A stretch of 64,000 nt of DNA, from positions 7,442,150 to 7,506,149 of the forward strand of contig NC_133238.1 in the NCBI RefSeq assembly GCF_040436345.1, read 5' to 3'. Position 1 is the first letter of the stretch. Each line of letters starts with the position of its first letter. A model generated the notes under the pieces. It was not told the origin of the DNA and searched no databases. It worked only from the letters and a program-made list of their open reading frames with translations. Shown piece after piece: positions 32,901 to 43,603 of the stretch. The stretch comes from Pagrus major (lineage: Eukaryota > Chordata > Actinopteri > Spariformes > Sparidae). The position numbers and the translations under genes are program-made.

Positions 32901-35623
32901 TGCAAGCTGAGACTATTTTAACTAAGTTATGGATGAAAAAGCACTGAGATGACTGTGAACGTTTGCTGTAGAGTTTGCACAGGAAGCAGGTGCCGGTGTG
33001 AGTTGCTGAGTTTTGGAGATATGGACCGTAGTGATGTCTGACTTCTCTCCAAATAAAATAAAGGACTCACTACAATTTGAAGTTACATTCCTTGTGCTAC
33101 AGTTATGCTTGTATTTTTGTCATTTATTCATAAGAAAATCTTTTAGTGGGAAACAGCTGCGATTGCATCACAAAACAGTAGAAGAAAATAAAAGAAAGAA
33201 CCATGGCAATCAGTGTAAAGTTAAATTCTTATATTAAGAAAATAACATTTTAATACACAGATTAAACTTTTTTTATTGGAAAACAAGTGATTTGTGTGAT
33301 GGCATGCCAGGATATTTTCCTTTACTGAATAAATAAAGCAAACTCTAAGGGGCCTGAATTGGAGCCTTGGGGAACACCGAACATAGAACGCCACCTAAGA
33401 ATAAACACACAGTTACGATAAGTGTGCATGTTTAGGTGTCCACCCATATATTCCACAGCTGTAATGCAAACCTAAAAGAAAGGCATTTTAAATGAGTCTC
33501 ATTGGATTTAAACATTGGGGTGTTGGATTGCTGCATGTGATTGGCTCACCACTTGACCTGCTCACCGCAACATTTCGCTCAGCTCTGCTGCATCACGATC
33601 GGCTGCATGTCTATACAGCATTGCCACTAGTGTGAAATATTAAATCATTCATGAACGTGCGCTTGAAAATGGAGTCCATAATGTTAATATTAAGCTTTTT
33701 TTTATTTCAAAGCGTTTGTCGCTGTAAACCTAGCTCTGTAAATTGTACATTTGATTTCTATTTTAATGTTTGTTCATGTTTGTTGGTAGGTTGATTAGTT
33801 TGTCATTAAAAAAATAAACCTGCAAGCAATGACCTGAATATATAAAAATAATATATAAAACAAAAAACACAGGTACAAATCAGATGTTCAATTTTACAGA
33901 AGGATCACGGCGACAAACTTCTTTTAAAGCACATCCTTTGAAATCAAATATAAAAGTCTATTTTCTAGCACACCTTTATGAATGATATAATTATTACATA
34001 CTAATAACCCCCCACTCCAATCAAGCATGGTGTGCAGTGTGAGTACAAAGTTACCCCCCCTCTTGTTGACCCTTTTTAAAGCCAACACAATGACCCACAC
34101 AGGTCATTTTGGATCTCCCAGTGTCATGGTGCAGCCCACATCAGCAGCCAAACCCTGCACAGAACTGAGGACACGTGAGTGTGACCCTTAGGCCAACAAG
34201 ACATATACAGAAGCAATAAACAGCCATAATTATTTGAGTCCGATATATACAATATATATATGAGTCCAAAGTGTTAATTAGTGAGCTTTATATGTGTTGG
34301 TAAGCAGATATTTTACTGTTCAGTGGAGCCAGGCTAGCTGCTTCCAGTGTTTATGCTAAGCTAACAGTGTCCTAGCTGCAGATTCATATTTAACAAAAAG
34401 ATATTAGAGTGATATCGATCTTCTTCTTTAACTCTCTGCAAGAAAGTAAAAGGGCGTATTTTTCAAAATCTTGAACTTAATTCTGAATTCTGCTATTTAT
34501 ACTTCAACATGAAGTTTGACATTTTGAAAAATACACCATTTTGCTTTCTTGCCGAGAGAAGAGAAGATCGATACCTCTCATATCTTTTCTGTTAAATATA
34601 AATCTGCAACTAGGCTAAAAAAACTAGCTTGGCTCTTCCTGAGGGTAAAAAAAATGCTTACTAACACCCTTAAAGGTCTGTAATTATCACAGGTGATGTC
34701 TCATTTGTTTCACCTGTTCAAAAAAAGAACTGAAAATGAACAATTAGCAGTTTTACGGAGGCTTGTGTGCCAAACTATTCCTTGGTGGTGACTTTTTGGA
34801 ATCTTTGCTGGTTGCCTGACAAGACAGCAGCACAAGCATAATTACCAAAATGTCGATCTATTCCTTTAAGTATTCAATAGAGGTTAAGATTTAGAAATAG
34901 TTTTCAAGTGCGTGTAAGATTTAAATAATCTTTTTTTGAACATTCAGTTGCCAGTTTATTAGCAACACCTGACTGATATAATGCAGCCTAATACAACAGT
35001 CCAGACATACATTTGACTTTAAAGAAGGTTGTAATGTTCAGTTTTTGTTGGTGACTGCAGTTTGTGGCTCTATCAGTCTGCTTGAGTTGGAGCTAGGTGT
35101 TCTTAAACTGTCAAAAACACTGAAGTCCACTTTCCTTACACATTCCTCTCCAGCTTATTAAAATCCTGCTCATTCGTTGAGAGTCCAGTCAGGCTCTCCT
35201 TTTTATACCCATTGGTAGGTTTGCCATGTATGATGTGCATTATTTATGCAAGGCAAGACATGAGTCAGGATACAGCTGTCCGCCTCGAGTGTCTTCTCCT
35301 CTTTGTGACTGTGTCAAACTGTCCGATGTGCTTACCATGTCTATGTCTTTCAGGTCCAATGTCAACTACATCCCTCCGCCCCAAGAAGTAAGTTGTCTTT
35401 TTTTTCTCCGTCCCCCCTTCCCCTCCGGTTTCTCCTCATGTTGGGTTCATGAGCAAAAAGTGCTGACTCGAGCGCAGGCGACTCACATTTACTAATGAAC
35501 GTTGCTGTGTTTTTGATTGAAATCACAACACAGTCACAGAGCCATAATTCTTAAACAATCCAATGACTTGTTTCTCTGTTTCCTCCTCAGGATTTTAAAC
35601 ACACCCAGTCGTTCATGCTCTGA
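21056..35623 (+). CDS. jam2: Junctional adhesion molecule B (JAM2), complete
   Basis: Single-pass adhesion protein of tight junctions; family members bind JAM-B/JAM-C across cells and PDZ scaffolds inside. Ten coding exons: 21056-21107, 27400-27465, 27661-27771, 29144-29293, 29382-29569, 29793-29895, 30386-30493, 30658-30670, 35354-35387, 35591-35623; 858 nt, 285 aa. A hydrophobic signal peptide comes first. Ig domain 1 has Cys45 and Cys105 (GEYRCEISAP). Ig domain 2 has Cys150 and Cys204 plus an extra pair Cys134/Cys216, as in the family. The membrane span is about residues 230-252, rich in Val. The tail ends DFKHTQSFML, a C-terminal hydrophobic PDZ ligand matching the DFKHTKSF ending I recall for human JAM2, which separates it from JAM3. 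Possible N-glycosylation sites are NVT, NAT and NVS. Fish have jam2a and jam2b; which one this is stays open. Confidence 0.95.
22375..22411. repeat. (CA)n microsatellite
   Basis: About 18 uninterrupted CA units inside jam2 intron 1. Likely polymorphic in length. Confidence 0.95.
22865..22899. repeat. (TG)n microsatellite
   Basis: About 17 uninterrupted TG units in jam2 intron 1, about 450 bp downstream of a CA tract on the same strand. The two could pair as an inverted repeat in RNA. Confidence 0.95.
23160..23810. repeat. Diverged direct duplication, period about 376 bp
   Basis: TAACTGGAGCTGAT occurs at 23309 and again at 23685, each followed by a related run (CCAAATCAATCCAGACTGCC against CCAAATGAGTCTGCACTGCT) and then by ACCAATTCTGGCTGCC or ACCAAATTTGGCAGCC. 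GACTCAC precedes both at a similar distance. It looks like an old tandem repeat, possibly part of a longer repetitive element. Confidence 0.6.
24020..24310 (-). mobile_element. Decayed Tc1/mariner-like transposon fragment
   Basis: At 24042-24110 on the + strand, the translation around SSPDPHRIKHLWDM resembles the SPDLNPIEHLWD segment of fish Tc1-like transposases, which carries catalytic residues. From about 24115 to 24290 the similarity runs on the - strand instead: words matching the transposase-coding consensus (for example GGAGGCCCCACCTC and ATGCCTCGATGGGTCAGAG read on the - strand). The two parts are thus head-to-head, with stops and gaps, so this is a dead relic rearranged by inversion or nested insertion. 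The family match is from memory. Confidence 0.6.
25935..26498. mobile_element. Palindromic non-autonomous DNA element (MITE-like), copy B
   Basis: The left arm contains ACATTTCTGGAGCTTCA, GCATTCTCCTTAACAACTGA and GGTGGGGATTTGTTTT. The right arm has the inverted forms AACAAGTCCCCATCTACTTC, TCTTTAGGAGAACGCT and AAGCTCCAGAAATGTTTT. The right end reads GGGTGAACTGTTCCTTTAA. It belongs to the family at 19314-20153. There is no open transposase frame. Confidence 0.75.
28630..29010. repeat. Dispersed teleost repeat in jam2 intron 3
   Basis: Matches the intronic sequence near 4470-4865 in order and wording (TTCACTCTC, GAGGGAAATATTCGG, GCCAAATGCTCCACTATG, then ATCGCTGCTTTAATA at the end). Probably a short non-autonomous transposon. 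Confidence 0.6.
29896..29949. repeat. (GT)n microsatellite directly at the jam2 exon 6 donor
   Basis: The 5' splice site GTGTGT after 29895 runs straight into about 27 GT units with three interruptions. Length variation here would change the sequence next to the donor and could also offer alternative GT donor positions. Confidence 0.9.
30386..30493 (+). CDS. jam2: jam2 exon 7 (transmembrane segment)
   Basis: Encodes EDVNVSAVVAAVVVVCLV and the following hydrophobic residues up to FLLHRNGFFS. This is the single membrane span and the first basic residues of the cytoplasmic tail. A potential N-glycosylation site (NVS) sits just outside the membrane. Confidence 0.9.
30658..30670 (+). CDS. jam2: jam2 exon 8, 13-nt microexon with tandem NAGNAG acceptor
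   Basis: The phases of exons 7 and 9 demand a 3n+1 insert here. The sequence TCAGCAG then GACACAGAGGAAG then GTAAGA supplies it. Using the second AG gives 13 nt (Arg-His-Arg-Gly); using the first gives 16 nt (Pro-Gly-His-Arg-Gly). Both stay in frame and differ by one residue in the juxtamembrane tail. Confidence 0.8.
31475..31553 (-). repeat. tRNA-Lys-like relic (SINE head or tRNA pseudogene)
   Basis: On the - strand TTAGCTCAGTGGGATAAGC resembles a tRNA D arm with an A-box. It is followed by ATCAGACTTTAACCTAGA, very like the anticodon arm of tRNA-Lys (TTT) but one base short. The T arm is only weakly recognisable (GGCTTCAAGGGG) and the spacing is too long, so it is not a functional tRNA. Confidence 0.4.
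32261..32953. mobile_element. Inverted-repeat (MITE-like) element in jam2 intron 8
   Basis: The left arm 32261-32311 (ATCTCAGTGCTTTTTCATTC, GAGTTAAAATACTCC) is repeated in inverted form at 32904-32953 (GAGACTATTTTAACTAAGTT, GATGAAAAAGCACTGAGAT). The element may start at about 32195, where GGGACAGTTCACCCACAATG resembles the ends of the other palindromic elements. No coding frame. Confidence 0.7.
34375..34612. mobile_element. Near-perfect palindromic element (MITE-like)
   Basis: Arm 34375-34470 (GCTGCAGATTCATATTTAAC, TATCGATCTTCTTC, GTATTTTTCAAAAT) pairs with arm 34521-34612 (ATTTTGAAAAATACACC, GAAGATCGATACCTC, GTTAAATATAAATCTGCAAC). The arms are about 90 bp with a short centre and would fold into a long hairpin. 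Confidence 0.75.
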
Positions 35624-36580
35624 GAAGCTGGCCTTCCTGTGAGAACACATCACCCTCGTGATAAGGTGCCAACACTGGATTCTCTGATTTATTATTTTCA
35701 CTCTGGACTCTGAACGAGCTCTTGATCTTCCAAAACTTGCTAATTTCAATCTTCCTCTTCCACTTCCTTTCGGATGGGTTATGACAAGCAAATTTACAAG
35801 GCTTTTTTTTTTTTTACTCTTGCTTTGATGTGTGGGTCGCCTTTTGTCAGTGACGTTTTCTGCTCTTATGGGATTAAGTCCAGTTTCATGGCACTCTGCT
35901 CCCCCCTGGTGGTCACACGGTGAAATTCCAGTTGATCTGAATGATCCAGGGTCCAGCAGAGCTTTTCTTCAGATTGTGTTTTTTCCCTCTGCAGGCCAAT
36001 CTTTTTTAACTACCTTTTGTTTTCCTTTACCAAAGACTGACCATTTTGATTTAAGTTTTTGCTTTACAAGATTGAATCATCACAAGGGAGTTCTGCTCGA
36101 AGCCATACGGAGAGCATTGTTTTTTCAATCCACACAAACATAAATGCAGTTTACCTCAGCGTCTGCCAATGTTTCGTCTTCTGTAACACTGGGGGCCGCA
36201 GCTTCCCGAGGGCCAACGCAAGATCCCCGCGATCTTGGTAACAACATGGAACCAGGCCCAAGAGAACGGGAAGCCCCTCCAGCCAATTATATTGAGACCA
36301 ACCCCATTCCATCCTAATGTGCCTGCATGGTCTTTTTATATATATAAATATATATATATATATATACCTTGTGCCTTTTTAATTTGTCTGTCATATTTAT
36401 CTATGGATCACAGTTTTTTGTAAAGAACTTGCCTTACTTTTTTCTGTCTTTCTATTTTTGTGCCACTGTTTGTCAATGTTTATCAAAATGGAGTGTCTGT
36501 TTTTAGACTGTGTGTGAATGGATTGTTCAGAGTTTTATTTGAATGGTGTATCAGTAATAAAAAGGTTTTTCTATTCAAGC
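35624..36580 (+). other. jam2: jam2 3' UTR with polyadenylation signal
   Basis: About 0.95 kb after the TGA at 35621-35623. AATAAA lies at 36556-36561. An AT dinucleotide tract occupies about 36336-36366. No conserved protein frame is present. Confidence 0.75.
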
Positions 36581-38979
36581 CGCACTCGCCGTTATTATTA
36601 TAATCACCATAACACAGTGGTGAGAGTACTTAACGAGAGCATGTGTAGTCCTGCATACAAATTTGTACTGAACAGTTGCTTCATAAACAGATTATAAAGC
36701 GTTTCATTGACAGTGAAATTACTTAACTAATCTTTAATTAACTTTAAATTTACATTTTGTTCATGATGGTTATTATAAAGTGCTAGGAGTTGGGGAGAAC
36801 GGGGTCAAATGAGCCACTTTTTACATTTTACATTTATTTTACTGCAAAAAGGTGTATTTTTTCAAATAATAGTTACTATATATACCTCAGGTTGTTGTGT
36901 ACCCATGGACATTTAAATAAGATATGTAATTATGATGGTTTCAGAACAATGACCAATCAAATAAAGTAGTCCTACAGGCCCAAGGTGGGGGTAAAATGAG
37001 TCCACTAGGGGTAAACAGCCACAGTTAAATACCAATATATATATATAAATAGACTATTTTGAACAAAGGCAAAAACTCATACTTTTCAGTAAAACCATGT
37101 TTATGTGGACTTGCTAACTGTAATCTTTGTGCGTTAGCTTCAGAGAGAATGTTTGTCTAAATGTGCTTTTGTGTCCAACGTGTTTGTTTGTGGCTTAAAC
37201 TTAACATTAGTCAGCAATTAGGCATTTATAAGACTTGTCACAGTGGCTCAGATCCACAATTATGCTGAGTTTATGACCTTGTTTTGATGTAAATGCACAT
37301 GTAACATATGTGGGTGTATTTACAACATGTAATGTCCAAAACATATCTATTTTATTCAAGAAACAGGATTGATAACTGACATGACAATCATTTTTTTTTG
37401 CCCCATCCCTCCCTACATTCACGTACTGTACTCGTGTATATAATCTAATGCTACTTTTACATAAATAAAAGGATTTTACTACTTTTTCCACCACCGCAAT
37501 TACAGCACAAGTATCAAAATGACAAGCAATTATTATCATGACCCCCACCTGTAGTAATGATGAAGCACAGCACTGATATTTCACACTAAAGCTGGATAAC
37601 AAGTTGTTTTTTGTAGCTGTGCTTTATTGTTAGTGCCTTATTCCTGAAAGCAACTGCATCTGTTTCATCCACACATTATCACATACATGCTGAAAGCCTC
37701 TTCTGTATCCCCACAGAGGGACATACTGAAGCTCAGCAAGCAAAAGATGTTCATTAATCTTTCAAGTGCATTTCCTGCTGACAGGCATGTAGCGTCAGAG
37801 ACAGGTTGACAGACAGTTATAGCTTGGAGCGAGAGTTCAGTCCCCAAATCACAGTTCAATATTTAAAAGTAAGTGCTATAAATAAAATGCTTTAACCCGC
37901 AGGTCGTCCCACTTGAGTTTTATTTAAATAATTCACTCAATATGGACTAGAGCGGTATCTCACACAAGGTTGTTGATTATACCAGCACAGCACTGAACCT
38001 TTCACATGATCTTTTCCATGAATTATCTATTGGTGGCCATCAGAATAAATGAAGTCTGATTAAGATTAGGATTTTTAAGATTTAACATGCATATAGTGCC
38101 TTCTTTTAATCTGGACCCTGCATAGCTGCAGATCAGTGACCCAAATCTCGGTCCATTTTCTGAGTTCGACATTAAAGCTCGGCTGCACAATCGCTAAAAT
38201 TTTTAGGCACCAGGTCAGACGGAAACTCACCCTTTCTGACGCTTTTTCAAAAACTCATCCTGGGAGGGGCTTTAATGTATCTCTGACCTTGTCATAATGC
38301 AGCACACTTATGAAAAATTCAGAGCGATAGCCAATTTCAATCTAGGTCAATCAACACTTGACACACTGTCATATATCATTTATTTAAATATATCTGCATA
38401 TCAATTACAACCAATTCTAATGCAAATGTAGCATAGTTTCACTTGTGTTAAATAGCATATGTGGGTACATCTACAGATGAGCTTTAAAATACGGGCGACA
38501 CTAATGGCAATTAATCGATTATTTCCTTGGTCAATAAAATGTCAGAAAATTGGGGGAAAATGTTGATCTGTGTTTCCCAAAGGCCATGATGAAGTCCTCA
38601 AATGTCTCATTTGTCCACAACCCAAAGATATTCAGTTTACCATCATAGAGTAAAGATACTACTACTCAAAGCGATTAATTAAAAATTTGAAAACGAATTG
38701 ATTAATCATTGCAGCTGGACTTTGAGCAACCTTTTACTCGTCTGAATAAACACTTTCAAATCCATGGCAGTTTCTATTTCTGGCAGGCACAGCAGCCTGT
38801 ATTGTATCTGAAAATATTCTGACTGATCACAAAACATAAAATTAGATATTTGACAAGTTACATAACAGTAAATGTGACATCATTATAATTGGAGATATTT
38901 TGTGCAGTTATGATTTTAGCATTGCAAAATGTGTGGGAATAGTCAAGAAGCAGCTTCAATGACAACAAGTGTATAATGG
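36581..38979. other. jam2-atp5pf intergenic region (convergent genes)
   Basis: 2.4 kb between the two polyadenylation sites. It is AT-rich and carries two dispersed repeats: the end of a family reading TTTTTCCACCACCGC near 37480-37497, and a copy of a common fish repeat at about 38490-38725. No gene is seen. Confidence 0.65.
38490..38725. repeat. Dispersed teleost repeat, copy 1
   Basis: Contains AATTAATCGATTATTTCC, AAAATGTCAGAAAATTGGGG and ATTCAGTTTACCATCATAGA. The same ordered words occur at about 56900-57130 in an app intron. Confidence 0.65.
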
Positions 38980-38995
38980 TTTAAGCCACTATCTT

Positions 38996-39001
38996 TTTAT
39001 T
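38996..39001 (-). terminator. atp5pf: atp5pf polyadenylation signal
   Basis: TTTATT on the + strand reads AATAAA on the - strand, 49 nt after the atp5pf stop codon. The 3' UTR is very short. Confidence 0.8.
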
Positions 39002-39050
39002 AAATACAACATATTGGTGACATGTAGGAGATATACAACATGGAAAGCAT

Positions 39051-40424
39051 TTACTTGGCTCCTTCATCCAACTTGGGATCTGAAAAAAAAGTAAAGAGAC
39101 AACCATTAGTGATAGTTGTTGATGACTGAATCCCCTAAAGTGAGACATACTGTGGCTGTACAATACCCTTGATATGATATTTTACATGTAGACATGGACT
39201 ACAGCGATATATAGCAGCTAGCTAGATGTAGGTTCATCAAAAATGCAGTGAAGCTCAGAAATAAAGGCTTCCTGAACCAATTTCAAACAGAATGAGAAAA
39301 TCATCTCGCTTTGATACATGTCACTATATATAGACACAGACAAAGCCCCAAATCACAGTGCATCTCTGCAGTGGCAAGGGATAAATATTTATGAGGGGGG
39401 AACTGTGTGAGAGCAAAGAATAACTTCAAAGCACACACAATCTTTTAATTATCATTCCGACTGTGTGGCACATCAAACGTCACAACTTTCCTGTGATGTG
39501 ATGGACAATTTCTGTCCAATATCTTGTTTTAGACATTTGCAGCTCTCAGCTTGGACTAAAACAATCAAGAAATAAAGTGTCTGTGTCACTTTGTCCTTCA
39601 AAAGCTCCTTTGTACGTCAGTAAGCCAAGGCCAACGTTAAACCTTTGCTCATTGCTCTGGTAATGCTATGTTTAAAAATTGAATCAGTGACTCCTATACT
39701 CATATTTTCTAAGCAATGATCAGTAAATTAAACCCCGTCTAAATTAAATGTAATTTTGTACGTATTCCTGCCACTAACTATATGTAACAATTAGGCAGAA
39801 AACACACAAAGTACACAATGAAAACCAGCATAAGCTCAAACTAACCTGTGAACTTGAAGTCGGGGAACTTGACGAGGTCTCCTCCTCCATATAGCCTCTG
39901 CAGTTTGGTGACCTCTTCAGACACGTTCTTCTGGTATTCAGGTCCTGCGTCCACGAGGCCACCTGAGGTCCTGGGAGAGCCGAGGCATCAAATATCATCA
40001 TATGTTCGAGAGATGAGTGTGATGGCAGTGAGTGGAGGAGATGCCATGAATACAATGCAAACAACGAGGACTGAAATAACATTTAATGCTACAGAAGCCA
40101 GACAGTAGCTTCAAACAGCTTTCAAGGGCATACAGTTAATATTTCACTAGTGACTGAACTTCTATCTGGACTCTGGTCTAAAATCTAAGCTGCCTAAACA
40201 AAGCAGGGACATTTAATGTGGGTGTATGACATAAGTTGTGTATGATCCACTCACTTGCTCTTGTTGCTGTAGTCGCGGATCTTGTCCAGGAAGAGTTTCT
40301 GGACGGGGTCGAGCTCCTTGGCCCGCTGGAAGAGGATAGCAGACATGCCGATGTTCCTGCGCAGGGTGAGGCTCACTGCGGAGCGCAGCACGGAGGACAG
40401 CTGGAATAGCCGGTGAAGTGCCAT
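39051..40424 (-). CDS. atp5pf: ATP synthase peripheral stalk subunit F6 (ATP5PF), complete
   Basis: Coupling factor 6 of the mitochondrial F1Fo ATP synthase, part of the peripheral stalk on the matrix side. Three coding exons on the - strand: 40255-40424, 39846-39970, 39051-39079; 324 nt, 107 aa (I recall 108 for human). The start ATG directly follows the acceptor CCTTCAG, so the 5' UTR is in an upstream noncoding exon. The N-terminal 33 or so residues (MALHRLFQLSSVLRSAVS..., then RRNIG) form a basic, acid-free import signal. Mature F6 begins near KELDPVQKLFLDKIRDY. The signature GGLVDAGPEYQKNVSEE follows, then KFPDFKFTDPKLDEGAK to the stop at 39051-39053. All introns are GT-AG. Confidence 0.95.
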
Positions 40425-41106
40425 CTGAAGGAGCAAGGAGCCGTGTTGTCAGGACAATACACTGTGACCCTGTCTCCAGATCACACTTAAGTCAATAGGA
40501 AATACGCAGCCTGGAATTGCATTAGGAGGAAGTAGCTGCTAATTCACAACTAGCTGGGGTTTGGAAGCGAAATCCTGTATAATAAAATGCTAAATCATTT
40601 AAGTGTATCGAAACTTGAAGGACTCCGTCACCTACTAACCTTACAGCATCACTAATATGGACGTGCTGCTGGTTAGCTGGAGCAAATTAATGCTGGCGCT
40701 AGCTAGCTTTCAAGTTAATATAAGTTAGCTGCTGTCATTAACAACGCTTGCTTAGCTTAATGACATTGAGTTAGCTACATAATACACAGTTGCAGCATAA
40801 TAAGGAATTTTGGAAAGCATAATGTAATTGTCAGTTTACCTCAATAAAGTCAAGACAGCTAGAATGTTTCATTGCAGCTTGCTAAGCTACATGTTTACAA
40901 CTGCTATTGCTAACATGCTAAGCTACCTTTAGCTGACGCGACACAGCCTTCTAACTGTGTCCTCCGTCGTTTATTGAGCTACAATAAATGATTTCAACGT
41001 TTCACTCATTACAGAAATGAACATGCGTCTGTTAGTATGCACCGTTGTGACAGACAGAGCTAAGTTAAATGTTTGATAGCATTTCTTTCAGCAACGCAGT
41101 ACTCAC

Positions 41107-41200
41107 CTTGGATTTGACACTTTAGCAGAGAATCCAAATGTGGAGGACCGCGGTGGATTGTGGGATTGTGGGGGTGAAAAGGAGGCGTTCGCGGACGTCA
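41107..41200 (-). other. atp5pf: atp5pf 5' noncoding exon (predicted)
   Basis: On the - strand a donor GTGAGT occupies 41106-41101, and the coding exon's acceptor lies directly before the ATG, so an upstream noncoding exon must exist. The sequence just upstream of this donor is the best candidate. Its 5' end is unknown and the right boundary is approximate. Confidence 0.55.
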
Positions 41201-41235
41201 AAATGGCGGCTCCTTTGCGCAGCGCTGCGCAGATT
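41155..41235 (-). promoter_or_regulatory. atp5pf: atp5pf promoter elements (YY1-like, NRF1-like)
   Basis: AAAATGGCGGC at 41200-41210 fits the YY1 consensus. A perfect 16-bp palindrome TGCGCAGCGCTGCGCA at 41216-41231 resembles paired NRF-1 half sites. GACGTCA at 41194-41200 is a CRE-like half. TGGGATTGTGGG near 41161 resembles the ZNF143 type. These factors typically control nuclear genes for mitochondrial proteins. Function is inferred from motifs only. Confidence 0.6.
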
Positions 41236-41919
41236 TAGGTTGACCTCACATAACACCAAGCTGTCCTTAATCTACTACAGCAGCAAATCCTATAAATGTA
41301 TTTGAACAGGAAAAATGTTTTTTATGTTGTGTCATTATCTGTGGCTGTTTGATAATCACGACAGAGCAGAAGGTCCTAGTTGAGCTAAAGTATTTTATTT
41401 ATTTATTTATTTATGTATTTTTTTTTACTTTTAACTCCACTGTCATTGCAGTTTTCCTGCACTTACACTTTTTTAATGTTACTTGAAAAAAAGGCACAAG
41501 TAGCTTTACAGATGTAGCTAAACATTCTCACTTGTTAGTCATTTTATAAACACCATTGTTAATTTGACTTTGGTTTTATTTCATTTAATAAAATCATATA
41601 TCATGTTGGTGTGACTGTGGCTTTGGTCCACCCAAAACATTTTGTTGGGTTTCACTTTATTGCAGAATAATTCAACCTTTAGTGAGACGAGCCGGGTTCA
41701 TCTGTGTCAGGAAGCCCTGTCAGCTCTACTCTGCTGTTCTCTGCCTCCGTCTGACCTCTGACCTCTTTTACATAAAAGGGAAGAAAAAGAAAATTCCCCT
41801 TCAGAGTCAATTTTCACATTATTATCACCTGCCTGATATTAAAGACCATACATAGACACCGATTATGAAAATATAATGTGTTGTGATTTAAACATCATAA
41901 AAACACAAAGACGCAGCAT
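41236..41919. other. atp5pf-app intergenic gap; GABPA not present
   Basis: Under 700 bp separate the atp5pf promoter from the app polyadenylation site. The sequence is AT-rich with an ATTT simple repeat near 41394-41417 and no recognisable exon. In mammals GABPA starts on the other side of this promoter. Confidence 0.7.
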
Positions 41920-42572
41920 CTGTATGTACATTCAAAACTTTATTATGGAATACAGTGTAGAAAGCGTTTTCCCAGTCAATGCAAATGGCCTGCACAATAT
42001 TACACAGTGGAAAACAAAACCAATATATAATCCACAGAAAAAGATAGAAAGAAAATCCTGCTTCCTCTTCTACTCTACTGCCCTCTGTTGGGCTTCTAAT
42101 GAGCACCCTCTGAAAACCAAGGACCCACCCCACTGCAGCCTCCATATGTACACTTCACCCACCATTCCCTCGAAGATCTTACTCGCCATTAGCTCTAATA
42201 ACAGAGAGAGAGGTCACACTGTTTTTCTTTCGGTGGTGGCAAACCTTGAGCTGACTGTATGAAGATGAACGGGGGGTTCTTAACGTTTACCTCGATCCCT
42301 GCTTTCACGTCCCCCGCCTGCCTCTCAGCTCTCCCTCGATGGTGAACGCCTATCATCTATATACAGACTACAGTGCTCTGCCTCTGAGGAGTCAAGTGTG
42401 CGTTGATGGCAGAGAGGTGAGCAGCATGCCTGAGGGGAAGTGAAGGCAAAGGAGGGAGAGGGAAGGGAGGTGCTGTGGGGGGAGTGAAAATCCATTATAT
42501 ATATACAGACTGCCTGCCTGGCTGACTATCCATCCGGAACTGCAAGTCATTTCCTCTCTACCTCGCCCTCCT

Positions 42573-42602
42573 TCCTCCTCCTCCTCCTCCTCCTCCTCCT
42601 CC
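42573..42602. repeat. (CTC)n triplet repeat
   Basis: About ten CTC units (GGA/GAG on the transcribed app strand) inside the predicted app 3' UTR. Confidence 0.9.
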
Positions 42603-43580
42603 CAGTGCTCCACCTGTTCCATCAGCAGACGGCAAAATGATTACAAAAAATAGACAGCGTCGGCTTACAACTGGACGAAACACCAGACTGAAAATGACAA
42701 AACACATACAGGCAGAGATAATCCTAACCCATCCCCCCATACTGGATTCCTCCTATTTTTCACGTTCCCCTTCCCGCTCCCTTTAACCTTCACGCCCACA
42801 ACATGCCCTTTTAAAAAAAACAAAAAAAATACACAGTGACATGGATTGAACAAAGAAGCAAAAATGAAAGGGGATGATTTATAACACAATATATCTCAGT
42901 GAATAATATACAAACAGAGATGAAGCCAGCCCCCCTCCTGTAAGCTTCAGGAACGTAGCGTGGTTTTTTTAAAAATAAAAAATTAATACAAGAAATGAGG
43001 AACACACTTAATTTCCAAAAATCACAGATCTTTTTTTTAAATGTGTATTTTACATGATATCAAAGCAGAGCCCGTTCATCTAGATTTATATATATTTTTC
43101 ATCATTGTTTGAAGTCACGTGATCACGAGAAGATACTAAATGTACAATCTTGCTAGAATGACAATCTATACGTGAGAAAAGGATCTCGAGAGAGAGCAGC
43201 GATAAGATCTTGATTTTTTTTTTTCTGTTTTTCCGAATCCTTGTTGTTGTCATTGTTGTCATGCACTACATAGGAACAGCTAAAGACTTCAGCATTACTT
43301 CAGTAACATTACACGCAATTTAAAAAAAGGACTTTACATCGGTTTTGACTTCTCTTCTTTTTTTTCTCCGTTTTCATTCTTTTTTGAAAAACAAAACTGG
43401 AAACGAAAGAGGAAAAAAAAAATAAAAACAGCTCATTCAGAATACATAATTACTACCGTCGTCATCAACATATTCATTATCGTCAGCGTCTCCAGATATC
43501 CTTAAGAGCCTTGTGTGACTTAGCACAGCCCAGCTGTCGTAAGAATGCGTAAAGAAAAGAGGATGGAGGGAGGGATGATG

Positions 43581-43603
43581 GAGGAGGAGGAGGAGGAGGA
43601 GGA
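43581..43603. repeat. (GGA)n triplet repeat
   Basis: About seven to eight GGA units on the + strand, opposite in orientation to the CTC tract at 42573, so the two could pair in app RNA. Confidence 0.9.

Larger units (their letters stand above)
30671..35353. other. jam2 intron 8, 4.7 kb, with two palindromic elements
   Basis: No exon is seen. The intron holds a tRNA-like fragment (about 31475-31553, - strand) and two inverted-repeat elements (about 32190-33010 and 34330-34640). Confidence 0.7.

Noticed and set aside
41236-41919. GABPA exon in the gap between atp5pf and app
   Set aside because: No ETS-domain or PNT-domain coding stretch is visible, and the gap is too short for the gene.
41876-42262. 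A 128-codon frame on the + strand in the app 3' UTR
   Set aside because: No family resemblance, overlaps the app polyadenylation signal on the other strand, and composition looks non-coding.
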